Origin: Paracoccaceae bacterium
Lineage (GTDB): Bacteria > Pseudomonadota > Alphaproteobacteria > Rhodobacterales > Rhodobacteraceae
Assembly (NCBI GenBank): GCA_013003075.1
Contig: JABDLJ010000045.1
Span: 1 to 38,794 of the forward strand
Direction: 5' to 3'
Length of the DNA stretch: 38,794 nucleotides
Under the pieces are notes generated by a model. It did no database searches. It was not told where the DNA came from and saw nothing but the letters and a program-made list of their open reading frames with translations. Shown here piece after piece: positions 16,080-23,616 of the stretch (positions within the stretch are counted from its first letter, which is position 1; every line of letters starts with the position of its first letter). A program made the translations under genes and the position numbers.

Positions 16080-16975
16080 CGCGCGGGTCTTTGCGCGCGT
16101 CTTTGCGCCCAGAGCATCACGGCAAGCCCGACCACGATCATCGGCAGCGACAGCGCCTGGCCCATGGTCAGCCCCGCCTCGCCGAGGCGCAGCACGTGGC
16201 CTGCCGGATTGCCTGGCGTGATGTACTGGGCGTCGGCCTGGCGGAAGAACTCGACGATGAACCGCGCGGTGCCGTAGCCGGCGATAAACAGCCCGGTGAT
16301 CCGGCCGGGCCGTTTCAGCCAGCCGCGCGAGAAGGCCAGGACAAGCAGCGCTGCGCCCAGAAGAAGGCCCTCGAGCCCCGCCTCGTAAAGCTGCGAGGGG
16401 TGGCGCGCGCAAGGCGGCGCGACGCCGGGGCAGAATTGCGCCGCATCACCGGGAAAAACCACGCCCCAGGGGGCATCGGTGGGCCGGCCCCACAGCTCGG
16501 CGTTGATGAAATTCGCGATGCGCCCCAGAAACAGACCCGGCGGGACGCAGAAGGCCAGAAGGTCGGCCAGGCTTGGGATGTAAAGCCGGTGCCGCCGCGC
16601 GTACCAGAGCCCGGCGATGGCGACCCCCAGAAGCCCGCCGTGAAACGACATGCCGCCTTGCCAGACGGCCGGAATTTCCAGCGGGTGGGCCAAAAAGTAG
16701 GCCGGCTGGTAGAAAAGGACGTAGCCGAGGCGGCCGCCGAGGATGATGCCGAGGATCACCCAGGTCAGAAAATCGTCGGTCTGGTCCTTGGTCATCACCG
16801 GCGTGTCGGCGGCCCAGAGATGCGGGCGCGCGATGGATGCGAGGGCCAGACGCCAGCCGATGACGATGCCGATGATATAGGCCAGCGCATAATAGCGCAG
16901 CGCCAGGGTCACCCCGCCGATCTGGAACGAGAAAAGGTCGGGTCCGATATCGGGAAAGGCAAGCGCGAAGACCAT
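16076..16975 (-). CDS. lgt: Prolipoprotein diacylglyceryl transferase
   Basis: Lgt attaches diacylglycerol from phosphatidylglycerol to the lipobox Cys of prolipoproteins, the first step of lipoprotein maturation, at the inner membrane. The 299-residue protein has about seven hydrophobic segments, the HGGLLG motif, and the Lgt signature [16 protein letters not shown] followed by WGVVFP. I start at ATG 16975 ([18 protein letters not shown]); an upstream in-frame TTG at 17011 would add 12 unlikely residues. There is no clear ribosome site. It is the first gene of the lgt-midA-pgeF operon and is divergent from the ubiK-like gene, with 96 bases between. At least two predicted lipoproteins in this window would be its substrates. 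Confidence 0.96.
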   Translation of the reverse strand: MVFALAFPDIGPDLFSFQIGGVTLALRYYALAYIIGIVIGWRLALASIARPHLWAADTPVMTKDQTDDFLTWVILGIILGGRLGYVLFYQPAYFLAHPLEIPAVWQGGMSFHGGLLGVAIAGLWYARRHRLYIPSLADLLAFCVPPGLFLGRIANFINAELWGRPTDAPWGVVFPGDAAQFCPGVAPPCARHPSQLYEAGLEGLLLGAALLVLAFSRGWLKRPGRITGLFIAGYGTARFIVEFFRQADAQYITPGNPAGHVLRLGEAGLTMGQALSLPMIVVGLAVMLWAQRRAQRPAR

Positions 16976-17071
16976 GGCGCAGCATTGGGCCCGCCGCGCC
17001 GGGCTTGTCAACCTTGCACCCCAGCGGTTGCCGCCCCATATAGCGACGCAAGACAGATGAAAGGCGATCCG

Positions 17072-17317
17072 ATGCAGACCCGGAACAAGATCCTCGACGA
17101 TATCTCGCAGCTTGCCACCAACGCGATGGGCGTGGCGCAGGGCGCCCGCGAGGAGGCCGAGACGGCGATGAAAAGCTGGGTCGACCGCTGGCTGGCCGAT
17201 CGCGATTTCGTGACCCGCGAGGAGTTCGATGCGGTGCGGGCGATGGCGCAGAAGGCGCGCGAAGAGAATGCCGCGCTGCTGGCGCGGATCGAGGCGCTTG
17301 AGGCCAAGGGCAAGTAG
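17072..17317 (+). CDS. UbiK/YqiC-like accessory factor (BMFP family)
   Basis: An 81-residue protein of the BMFP (YqiC/UbiK) family, which forms coiled-coil trimers with membrane-fusing behaviour; in E. coli UbiK is an accessory factor for ubiquinone synthesis. The sequence fits: an amphipathic N-terminal region ([20 protein letters not shown]), then [20 protein letters not shown], then a C-terminal coiled coil ending [16 protein letters not shown]. The start at ATG 17072 is supported by AAAGG 7 bases upstream; an ATG at 17057 is five codons earlier. No ubiquinone gene is nearby, so the E. coli role is an inference. It is divergent from lgt. Confidence 0.85.
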   Translation: MQTRNKILDDISQLATNAMGVAQGAREEAETAMKSWVDRWLADRDFVTREEFDAVRAMAQKAREENAALLARIEALEAKGK

Positions 17318-17649
17318 CCGGCCTTGAAGGCGCCGGCGCCTGCGGGGCCGGCTTATCGCGATCGGTGTTGAACGGACGCATGCGCCCCCCCTTGGGCGCC
17401 GGCCGGGGACGGCGCGCGCGCGCCGGCTTTCATGTCTTCGGCGACGATATTTGGAACACTTGGATTGGGGGCGTTGCGCCCGTCACGCGGTAAGGCGCCG
17501 CATTGTGCATTTTTTGCTTTACAGGGCGCCGCTTTCAGCACACCATATTTAGTATGAGGCGCGGAAGTGAACCGCCGCCCCTAGAGCAGGCACCAAGTCT
17601 TGGTAGGCTCCGCGCGGGCTGGCCGAGACCAACAAAAACGAGGCCGTGC
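17318..17649. other. Intergenic region with palindromes and a repeat copy
   Basis: About 330 bases without a supported gene. It contains a perfect palindrome at 17328-17341 (AGGCGCC/GGCGCCT), nested in GCCGGCC (17317-17323) and GGCCGGC (17346-17352), which can form a hairpin starting at the ubiK-like stop. There is also an alternating GC palindrome at 17410-17425 and the second copy of the 34-base element at 17431-17464. The right part should hold the promoter of the YbjN-like gene. The frame open from 17503 is only an upstream extension of that gene. Confidence 0.55.
17431..17464 (+). repeat. 34-base dispersed intergenic element, copy B
   Basis: Ungapped match to 3627-3660 at 28 of 34 positions, with identical CGATATTT and ACACTTGGA blocks. 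Unlike copy A, no complementary left arm precedes it, so the conserved unit is this element rather than the hairpin. Confidence 0.5.
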
Positions 17650-18153
17650 ATGTCGCATGTCGAGCAGTACCTGTCGAGCGATGATATCCATCCCATCGAC
17701 ATCGTTGAACATATCGCCGAGCATCACGAATGGGATTTCGACCGGGTCGCCGATGACCAGATCGCCATGGCGGTCGAGGGGCAGTGGCGCACCTATTCGA
17801 TCACACTGGCATGGTCGGGCTATGACGAGACGCTGCGGCTGATCTGCACCTTCGAGATGGATCCGCCGAAGCCGCGCCTTGCGGCGCTTCACGACGCGCT
17901 GAACCGCACCAACGACATGTGCTGGGCCGGCGCCTTTACCTTCTGGGAAGCGCAGAGCCTGATGGTCTACCGCTACGGTCTTGTGCTGGCCGGCGGCCAG
18001 GTCGCAGGACCCGAGCAGATCGACACGATGATCGCGTCGGCGGTGATGGCGGCGGAGCGGTTCTATCCCGCATTCCAGCTTGTGGCCTGGGGCGATGAGG
18101 CGCCTGCGGACGCGATGCGGGTGGCGATTGACGAAGCCTACGGGCGCGCCTGA
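17650..18153 (+). CDS. YbjN-domain protein
   Basis: A 167-residue protein of the YbjN family (type III secretion chaperone-like fold), widespread in alphaproteobacteria and of uncertain function; E. coli YbjN has been linked to motility and stress sensitivity. The family pattern is visible: DIVEHIAEHHEWDFDRVADD near the start, a YSITLAWSGYDETLRLICTFEM central strand region, then the ALNRTNDMCWAGAFTFWE helix and a C-terminal helix with AAERFYPAFQLV. I start at ATG 17650, with GAGG about 8 bases upstream; the frame is open to 17503 but that part is not family-like. It precedes proC by 222 bases, with a strong hairpin in between, so the two genes may be separately transcribed. Confidence 0.85.
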   Translation: MSHVEQYLSSDDIHPIDIVEHIAEHHEWDFDRVADDQIAMAVEGQWRTYSITLAWSGYDETLRLICTFEMDPPKPRLAALHDALNRTNDMCWAGAFTFWEAQSLMVYRYGLVLAGGQVAGPEQIDTMIASAVMAAERFYPAFQLVAWGDEAPADAMRVAIDEAYGRA

Positions 18154-18270
18154 CGCACCTGTCGGCCCACCGGGCCGGGCGCAGGCGGGGCCCGAAGAGA
18201 GATCAAGGCGCATCGCGTGCGATGTGATGTGCGACCGAGACGACCGGGGCGTGTGTTGCCCTGAAGCGGA

Positions 18271-18323
18271 GCGAAGGCAAGAGGATACTTTCCTCGCACC
18301 CCCCCCAATCCCCTTGCCTTCGC
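18271..18323. repeat. Long imperfect hairpin upstream of proC
   Basis: Arms 18271-18286 and 18308-18323 (GCGAAGGCAAGAGGAT and its complement) pair at 15 of 16 positions around a 21-base loop that ends in a run of C. There is no T-run right after it on the plus strand, so it is either a terminator for the YbjN-like gene of a less usual type, an mRNA-stability element, or a dispersed repeat. It is 52 bases upstream of the proC ATG. Confidence 0.6.
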
Positions 18324-18375
18324 TTCGAAAATCCTAAAAACGCAGGATATATGCTGCGGAAACGAGGGGGCTTTC

Positions 18376-19188
18376 ATGAAAATCGGGACCGTCGCGGAGC
18401 GGGGTCTGGTGCTGCTTGGCTGCGGCAAGATGGGCTCTGCCATGCTGGAGGGCTGGCTGGCCGCCGGGCTTGAGCCCGCAGATGTCTGGGTGATCGACCC
18501 GGCGCCGTCGGACTGGCTGAAGCGCCAGGGCGTGCACATCAACGAAGGCCTGCCCGAGGCGCCGTCGATCGCGCTTGTCGCAGTCAAACCGCAGATGATG
18601 GGCGCGGCGCTGCCGCAGCTTGAAGCCCTGGGCGGCGGCCGCACGCTGGTGATCTCGGTCGCGGCCGGAACGCCGATCCGCGCCTTTGAAACGGTGCTCG
18701 GCGCGGGCACCCCCATCGTGCGCGCGATGCCGAACACGCCGGCGGCGATCTCGCGCGGGATCACCGCGATCGTGGGCAACGACGCGGCCGGGGAAAAGCA
18801 CCTTGAGGCGGCTCAGACGCTGTTGTCGGCGGTCGGGCAGGTGGTGCGGCTGGACGGCGAGGCGCAGATGGATGCGGTGACGGCGGTCTCGGGATCCGGT
18901 CCGGCTTATGTCTTCCACCTGATCGAGACGCTGGCCGCGGCGGGCGAGGCAGAGGGGCTGGGCCGCGATCTGGCGCTGCAGCTGGCGCAGGCGACCGTCG
19001 CCGGGGCCGGCGCGTTGGCCGAGGCGGCTGCGGAGGATCCAGGGCAGCTTCGCATCAACGTGACCAGCCCCAACGGGACGACCGAAGCCGCGCTGAAGGT
19101 GCTGATGGACGAAGAAAGCGGCTTTCCCGCCCTGCTGCGCCGCGCGGTGAAGGCGGCGGCCGATCGCAGCCGGGAGCTTGGCAAATGA
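18376..19188 (+). CDS. proC: Pyrroline-5-carboxylate reductase
   Basis: ProC catalyses the last step of proline synthesis, reducing pyrroline-5-carboxylate with NAD(P)H. The 270-residue protein has the Rossmann motif VLLGCGKMGSAMLEGWL at 13-29, AVKPQMM near residue 75, RAMPNTPAAISRG near 116-128, and the family signature LRINVTSPNGTTEAALKVL near the C-terminus. Length is normal. ATG 18376 follows GAGGGGG. The final ATGA is shared with csaA, so proC, csaA and the following dehydrogenase form a coupled unit. A short AT-rich patch with GATATAT at 18345-18351 may be part of its promoter. Confidence 0.96.
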   Translation: MKIGTVAERGLVLLGCGKMGSAMLEGWLAAGLEPADVWVIDPAPSDWLKRQGVHINEGLPEAPSIALVAVKPQMMGAALPQLEALGGGRTLVISVAAGTPIRAFETVLGAGTPIVRAMPNTPAAISRGITAIVGNDAAGEKHLEAAQTLLSAVGQVVRLDGEAQMDAVTAVSGSGPAYVFHLIETLAAAGEAEGLGRDLALQLAQATVAGAGALAEAAAEDPGQLRINVTSPNGTTEAALKVLMDEESGFPALLRRAVKAAADRSRELGK

Positions 19189-19520
19189 GCCTCAGCTTCG
19201 ACGAGTTTCTGAAGGTGGATATCCGGGCGGGACGGATCCTGCGGGCCGAGCCCTTTGCCGAAGCGCGCACGCCGGCCTACAAGCTTTGGGTCGATTTCGG
19301 GCCCGAGATCGGCGAGAAGAAATCTTCGGCGCAGATCACGGCCAACTACGCGCTGGAGGATCTGCCGGGCCGCAAGGTGATGGCGGTGGTGAACTTTCCG
19401 CCGCGCCAGATCGGGCCGGTGATGTCCGAAGTGCTGGTGCTCGGCGTTCCGGACGCGGACGGCGAGGTGGTGCTTCTGGCGCCCGACAAGGATGTGCCGC
19501 TTGGCGCAAGGATGTACTGA
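19185..19520 (+). CDS. csaA: tRNA-binding protein CsaA-like
   Basis: A 111-residue single-domain OB-fold protein of the CsaA type, related to the tRNA-binding domain of EMAP II and MetRS. CsaA proteins form dimers and bind tRNA, and in Bacillus a secretion-related chaperone role was reported. Visible family motifs are FLKVDIRAGRIL at the start, AYKLWVDFG, SSAQITANY, GRKVMAVVNFPPRQIG and SEVLVLG. The ATG at 19185 overlaps the proC stop by 4 bases, with GGAG about 10 bases upstream inside proC. The stop overlaps the next gene by one base (TGATG). Confidence 0.93.
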   Translation: MSLSFDEFLKVDIRAGRILRAEPFAEARTPAYKLWVDFGPEIGEKKSSAQITANYALEDLPGRKVMAVVNFPPRQIGPVMSEVLVLGVPDADGEVVLLAPDKDVPLGARMY

Positions 19521-20470
19521 TGAAGACACTCTATATAACCCGCCCGTTGCCCGAGCCGGTGATCGGCGCCGCCCGCGCCGCCTATGAGGTGACCGTGCGG
19601 CCTCAGACGGCCCCGATGAGCGCCGCCGAAGTTGCCGCGGCGCTGGCGGGCTATGACGCGATCCTGCCGACTTTGGGCGATCCGTTCGGGGCAGAGGCGT
19701 TTGCCGGCGAGATCCGCGCGAGGATGCTGGCCAATTTCGGGGTGGGATATAACCATATCGACGTGGCCGCCGCCCGCGCTGCGGGGCTGGAAGTGTCGAA
19801 CACGCCCGGTGCGGTCACCGACGCCACGGCCGATATCGCAATGACGCTGATCCTGATGACCTGCCGCCGTGCCGGCGAGGGCGAGCGGCTGCTGCGCGCG
19901 GGCCGCTGGGCGGGTTGGCATCCGACGCAGCTTCTGGGCTTTCACATCGGCGGCAAGACCGTCGGTATCGTCGGAATGGGCCGGATCGGCAAGGCGATCG
20001 CCCGGCGCTGCCATGCGGGGTTCGGCATGGACGTGGTGTTCCACAACCGCAGCCCGGTGGCCGATCCCGGCGTTCCGGCGCGGCAATTGGGCTCTTTGGC
20101 GGAGGTTATGCAGGCCGCCGATATCGTGGTTGTCGCGGTGCCCGCGACGCCGCAGACCCATCACCTGATCGATGCCGCTGCGCTGGCCGAGATGAAGCCA
20201 ACCGGCTTTGTGATCAACATCGCGCGCGGCGATATCGTGGACGAGGCGGCCCTGGTGGCGGCGCTGTCGGAAGGGCGGATCGCCGGGGCGGGGCTTGATG
20301 TCTACGAATTCGAGCCGAAGGTGCCGGACGCGCTGATCGCGATGGAGAACGTAACGCTCTTGCCGCATCTGGGCACCGCGGCGCTGGATGTGCGCACCGG
20401 CATGGGGATGATGGCGGTCGACAACCTGATTGCCCATGCCGAGGGGCGCGCATTGCCGAACCCGGTCTAG
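19520..20470 (+). CDS. D-2-hydroxyacid dehydrogenase (glyoxylate/hydroxypyruvate reductase type)
   Basis: A 316-residue NAD(P)-dependent dehydrogenase. It has the Rossmann motif GIVGMGRIGKAIA near 151-163 and the catalytic triad typical of the family: Arg in NIARGDIVDE, Glu in DVYEFEP and His in LLPHLGTA. The substrate-side motif ANFGVGYNHIDV is also present. Best guess is D-glycerate dehydrogenase or glyoxylate/hydroxypyruvate reductase; motifs alone cannot settle the substrate. The start is ATG 19520, overlapping the csaA stop, with AAGGA 7 bases upstream. It ends 6 bases before the convergent MFS gene. Confidence 0.9.
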   Translation: MKTLYITRPLPEPVIGAARAAYEVTVRPQTAPMSAAEVAAALAGYDAILPTLGDPFGAEAFAGEIRARMLANFGVGYNHIDVAAARAAGLEVSNTPGAVTDATADIAMTLILMTCRRAGEGERLLRAGRWAGWHPTQLLGFHIGGKTVGIVGMGRIGKAIARRCHAGFGMDVVFHNRSPVADPGVPARQLGSLAEVMQAADIVVVAVPATPQTHHLIDAAALAEMKPTGFVINIARGDIVDEAALVAALSEGRIAGAGLDVYEFEPKVPDALIAMENVTLLPHLGTAALDVRTGMGMMAVDNLIAHAEGRALPNPV

Positions 20471-20476
20471 GCGGGC

Positions 20477-21622
20477 CTAGCGGTCTGCCGGCGGGATCCG
20501 CAGTGTCAGGCCCACCACGAGCGCAGCGAGGCCGGCGACGGCGGCCCAAAGCGCGCTCCAGCCTAGGTATTCGGCAACATAGCCAAGCGCGGGCGGGCTG
20601 AGCAGGTAGCCCAGGTACGCCACCGCGGTGACCGAGGCCAGAAGCGGGCCGCGCGCCGGCCCTTCGGCGCGGCGAGTGACGGCGCGAAAGACCGCCGGCT
20701 CGATCGGGCCGACACCGCAGCCGGCCAGAAAGAAGCCAAACATCAACAGCGGCACCGGTGCGCCGAGCGCGGCCAGCGCAAAGCTCGGGACAGTGATGCA
20801 GGCGGCGATGCGCACGGTCACGATCGCCGAGATGCGCATTTCGACCTCGTGCGCCACCAGACGGCCCGCCGAGAGGCCCAGCGTGAACGCGGCCGCCGCG
20901 AACCCGCCCCAGACCGGACCGGCCTCGCGCACCCGCTCGGTATAGATCGCAGCCCAGCTATAGGCGGTGCCTTCCTGGAACGCGCCTGCCGCGGCGATAA
21001 GGGCCAAAAGCGCCACCAGCCCGGTCAGCGCGGCGCGGTGCGGGCCTGCCTCGGTGGTCTTTTGCGGGCGCATGTGCGCGCCGGCGCGGCCCTCGGTCAT
21101 GGCCGCAACCACGAAGGCGGACGCAATCGCGGCGAAAAGCAGCCAGACCGGGACTCCGGCGCCGCGCAGAAGGCCGGTGGCGGCGCTGGCGCTTAGCATC
21201 GCGGCGGGAAAGAGCGCGTGCATCCGGTTGAAGAGCCGCGCGCCGGTATCGGCCTCGACCCGCGCGATGCGGTTGTTGAGTGCGATATCGAGCGCGCCGG
21301 ACGCCCCGCCCGTCAGCACCAGCGCCAGCGCAAGAGCCGCCACCGACTGGCTGAAACAGAAAAACACCGCGCCGATGCAAAAGACCGCAAGGCACAGCGA
21401 GATCGCGCGGTCTTCGATCCTGTGAAGCCGGCGGCCGAAGATGCGCATCACCGGAAACGCGCTAAGCGCCATCACGCCCATCGCCAGACCCCATTGGCCG
21501 TCGGAAAACCCCACCTGCGCCTGAAGCGCCGGCGAGGCCGCGGCCAGCGTGCCCCAGAAGAGCCCCGCGACCGCGTAGCAGAAATAAAGCGAGGCGATCT
21601 GAAACCGGGCGCTGGCGGTCAT
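20477..21622 (-). CDS. MFS transporter
   Basis: A 381-residue major facilitator with about 12 hydrophobic segments, with charged loops around residues 55-70 (GRRLHRIEDR, an A-motif-like site) and 175-200 between the two halves. The central motif GGASGALDIALNNRIARVE resembles MFS proteins of the FucP/YbjJ-like group, whose substrates are sugars or unknown. I start at ATG 21622 (MTASARFQIASLYFCYAVAG), which overlaps the tdk stop by 4 bases; the frame is open further but only through tdk. The coupling to tdk might suggest nucleoside uptake, but this is only positional. Confidence 0.85.
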   Translation of the reverse strand: MTASARFQIASLYFCYAVAGLFWGTLAAASPALQAQVGFSDGQWGLAMGVMALSAFPVMRIFGRRLHRIEDRAISLCLAVFCIGAVFFCFSQSVAALALALVLTGGASGALDIALNNRIARVEADTGARLFNRMHALFPAAMLSASAATGLLRGAGVPVWLLFAAIASAFVVAAMTEGRAGAHMRPQKTTEAGPHRAALTGLVALLALIAAAGAFQEGTAYSWAAIYTERVREAGPVWGGFAAAAFTLGLSAGRLVAHEVEMRISAIVTVRIAACITVPSFALAALGAPVPLLMFGFFLAGCGVGPIEPAVFRAVTRRAEGPARGPLLASVTAVAYLGYLLSPPALGYVAEYLGWSALWAAVAGLAALVVGLTLRIPPADR

Positions 21623-22209
21623 GTGGTGCTGCGATCGCCAACCGCCTCGCGCCAGTGTCGGCGGCAAAGCGAGAGGTAGGTCTCATTGCCGCCGATCTGC
21701 ACCTGGGCGCCATCCGTCACGGCCGCGCCAGAGGCGTCCTTGCGCACCACCATGGTCGCCTTCTTGCCACAAAAACAGATGGTTCGGGCCTCGCGCATCT
21801 CGTCAGCCAGCGCCAGAAGCGCGGCCGATCCCGGGAACAGCTCACCCCGAAAATCGACCCGCAGCCCGTAGCACATGACCGGAACGCCCAGATCATCGAC
21901 CGCGCGGGCCAGCTGCCAGACCTGCTCTTTGTCCAGGAACTGCGCCTCGTCGAAAAAGACGCACGCAACCGGCCCCGCGCCGAGCCGGGCTTCGATCTTG
22001 GCAAAGAGATCCTCGCCCGGCGCGTAGGTGTCGGCCTCGGCGCCGATGCCGATGCGGCTGCCGATCCGGCCCGCGCCGGCGCGGCCGTCGAACTGCGCGG
22101 TCAGAAGATAGGTCTGCATCCCGCGCTCGCGGTAGTTGTGGGCCGCCTGCAAAAGCAGCGTCGATTTGCCGGCATTCATGGTCGAGTAGTGGAAATAGAG
22201 CTTGGCCAT
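21619..22209 (-). CDS. tdk: Thymidine kinase (type II, TK1-like)
   Basis: Tdk phosphorylates thymidine (and deoxyuridine) with ATP in the salvage pathway. The 196-residue protein has the P-loop STMNAGKST at 9-17, the FFDEAQFLD Walker B-type motif, the VMCYGLRVDFRGELF lasso region, and a zinc site made by CFCG and LCRRH (Cys-x2-Cys and Cys-x2-His). No clear ribosome site precedes ATG 22209. The stop overlaps the MFS start by 4 bases. It is divergent from the cytochrome c gene and its FNR-type box, with about 150 bases between the two genes. Confidence 0.96.
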   Translation of the reverse strand: MAKLYFHYSTMNAGKSTLLLQAAHNYRERGMQTYLLTAQFDGRAGAGRIGSRIGIGAEADTYAPGEDLFAKIEARLGAGPVACVFFDEAQFLDKEQVWQLARAVDDLGVPVMCYGLRVDFRGELFPGSAALLALADEMREARTICFCGKKATMVVRKDASGAAVTDGAQVQIGGNETYLSLCRRHWREAVGDRSTT

Positions 22210-22273
22210 GCCGAGGGGTTACCCGCATTTCGCGCGGCGGGGCAAGAGCGCGGGGGCGAATTTTGCTTCTGGT

Positions 22274-22287
22274 TTGAGCGAGATCAA
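22274..22287 (+). promoter_or_regulatory. FNR/CRP-type box upstream of cytochrome c gene
   Basis: TTGAGCGAGATCAA matches the FNR-family pattern TTGA-N6-TCAA. It is centred about 78 bases before the cytochrome ATG; with TGATAT at 22307-22312 as -10, the site would lie near -40 of a start around 22320, the class II activator position. FnrL, Dnr or Nnr-type regulators bind such sites in Rhodobacteraceae, so low-oxygen or nitric-oxide control is likely. Confidence 0.6.
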
Positions 22288-22358
22288 TGTCCGCAAATTC
22301 AGAGATTGATATGTGTGACTGCGAGGGCGTTGTCCCTCGGAATGCGGAGGGAGCCAAC

Positions 22359-22754
22359 ATGAAGTCGACGATCATATCAATAGCCGCTGCGGTGTTTGCG
22401 TTTGCGGTGCCAGCGGCCGCGCAGGATGCCGGAGAAGGAGAGTACTTGTCCGCCTGCGCTTCTTGCCATGGGGTGAGTGCCATGGGAGATGGGCCGATGG
22501 CCGAGTTCATGTCCGTCAAAACGCCAGGCCTGACCGGGCTGAGCGCTGCAAACGACGGTGACTTTCCTATGCTCGACGTCATTCACATGATCGACGGACG
22601 CTCTGGGATCGGTGGCCACGGCCGCGAGATGCCGATCTGGGGGGCGCGCTTCAAGGCCGACAATATCGAGTATGCGGGTGTGTACGGGGCCGAAGTGATC
22701 GCGCGGGGGCGTGTGCTGGCGCTCGCGGAATACATCGAGTCCATTCAGAAATAG
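22359..22754 (+). CDS. Periplasmic class I cytochrome c
   Basis: A 131-residue exported c-type cytochrome. The signal peptide covers about residues 1-21 (hydrophobic AAAVFAFAVPAAAQ, cleavage after AAA). The heme site is CASCH (Cys33, Cys36, His37) and Met91 in HGREMPIWG is the likely distal ligand. It has one heme and a short chain, as in small electron carriers or in accessory cytochromes of oxidases and reductases; the partner is not evident here. ATG 22359 is preceded by GGAGGGAG. An in-frame upstream start at 22287 would add a Cys-rich leader and is rejected. An FNR-type box 72 bases upstream suggests induction at low oxygen. Confidence 0.9.
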   Translation: MKSTIISIAAAVFAFAVPAAAQDAGEGEYLSACASCHGVSAMGDGPMAEFMSVKTPGLTGLSAANDGDFPMLDVIHMIDGRSGIGGHGREMPIWGARFKADNIEYAGVYGAEVIARGRVLALAEYIESIQK

Positions 22755-22930
22755 GGGGTGTTGTGAGTATCGGTTGCCTGCCCGCCGGACGAATTACCGG
22801 CTGACGGGCGCTGGCCCTCGTGCCAGCAGAGGGGAGTTCAGCGGCGCGACAGGAGTTTTGTCGCGTCGTTGCGCTGTTTTTGGGCCGGGCCAGAGCTTTT
22901 GTTGCATTTTCCAGACTTCCGGTGCGCCAT

Positions 22931-23239
22931 TCAGCGGCGCGGCACCGAAAAGAGAGCATAGCCATCGAGCGTGCCAAGCCACTCAGCTTGGGTGCGGGCC
23001 TGGAATTCTGCAAGCCCACGATAATCGGCGGGGCAACCCACGAGGTCGGCCGCGTCGTCCAGATAGCGGTTGGTCTGAGCGTTTTCGCCGATACGCTGGC
23101 AGGGATCGTCGGGCGCGCGATAACCCCCGAAAAACGGCAGCGCCGGCCGCGGCTCTGGCGCGCATCCGAGAAGCAGAGCAGCAGCGGCAAGACCCGGTGC
23201 TTTGCGCCAGCGGCGCGATTTTATAGATCTGCGGTACAT
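22931..23239 (-). CDS. Small lipoprotein of unknown function
   Basis: A 102-residue predicted lipoprotein. A basic N-terminus (MYRRSIKSRRWRK) leads into a hydrophobic stretch ending LLLGC, a good lipobox with Cys28. The mature part begins with APEPRP and contains FGGYRAPDDPCQRIGEN, YLDDAADLVGCP and a C-terminal GYALFSVPRR, a pattern I associate with uncharacterised Rhodobacteraceae envelope proteins. Two mature Cys could pair. The exact start is uncertain: ATG codons lie at 23239, 23245 and 23248, none with a clear ribosome site; the frame is open further to 23410. It is divergent from the gene at 23295. Confidence 0.7.
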   Translation of the reverse strand: MYRRSIKSRRWRKAPGLAAAALLLGCAPEPRPALPFFGGYRAPDDPCQRIGENAQTNRYLDDAADLVGCPADYRGLAEFQARTQAEWLGTLDGYALFSVPRR

Positions 23240-23294
23240 GGCCATCATATGTAGCCAAAACGGATCGCCGTCTCCACTGAATTGCCGGAGTGAG

Positions 23295-23564
23295 GTGGAT
23301 CGCCTTGCCCGGACACTGCGTGCGGGTAACAATACCGCAACGAACCGGGCCGAAATCATCAACGCCATGCTCGAGACGCAGATGGACGCGCGCAATTCGT
23401 TGCGCGGCAAAGCGCCGGACTACGAAGCGTTTGCGAAGAAATACAAGGACGCTGCGAAGATCAAAGGGGCCACCGATCCAAATAGAGTGCAAAAAGATCG
23501 GGTTCTGGAAATAGATATCTCGGAGAAGGTCAAATCCAACATGCTGACCGGAAGCTCTGAATAG
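23295..23564 (+). CDS. Unknown protein upstream of DUF2272 gene
   Basis: A protein of about 89 residues, highly charged and predicted mostly helical (RAEIINAMLETQMDARNS, then DYEAFAKKYKDAAKIKG), with no signal peptide or membrane segment. I do not recognise a family. The best start is GTG 23295, because GGAG precedes it by 5 bases; an ATG at 23238 in the same frame would overlap the start of the divergent lipoprotein gene and lacks a ribosome site. The next gene begins 52 bases downstream on the same strand. The GC content looks lower than in flanking genes. As the first gene of a pair with a putative cell-wall-acting protein, it may be a partner or antidote, but nothing in its sequence proves that. 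Confidence 0.55.
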   Translation: MDRLARTLRAGNNTATNRAEIINAMLETQMDARNSLRGKAPDYEAFAKKYKDAAKIKGATDPNRVQKDRVLEIDISEKVKSNMLTGSSE

Positions 23565-23571
23565 GCTTCGG
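23548..23571 (+). terminator. Weak hairpin with T-rich tail between the pair
   Basis: CCGGAAGC (23548-23555) pairs with GCTTCGG (23565-23571) with one bulged G; the TAG stop lies in the loop. CCTTTTCGCTTTT follows. It may be a weak terminator or attenuator that lowers expression of the DUF2272 gene relative to the first gene. Confidence 0.35.
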
Positions 23572-23616
23572 CCTTTTCGCTTTTGTAATAGGGTTCAATA
23601 GCTTGAGGGGTGCGCA

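Noticed and set aside
17503..17649. N-terminal extension of the YbjN-like protein from 17503
   Set aside because: Not family-like and no ribosome site; ATG 17650 gives the normal length.
22755..22930. Hairpin-like GCCCG-CCGG ... CCGG-CGGGC sequence after the cytochrome gene
   Set aside because: Could be a transcription end, but the stem has unpaired bases and there is no T-run, so it is not listed as a feature.
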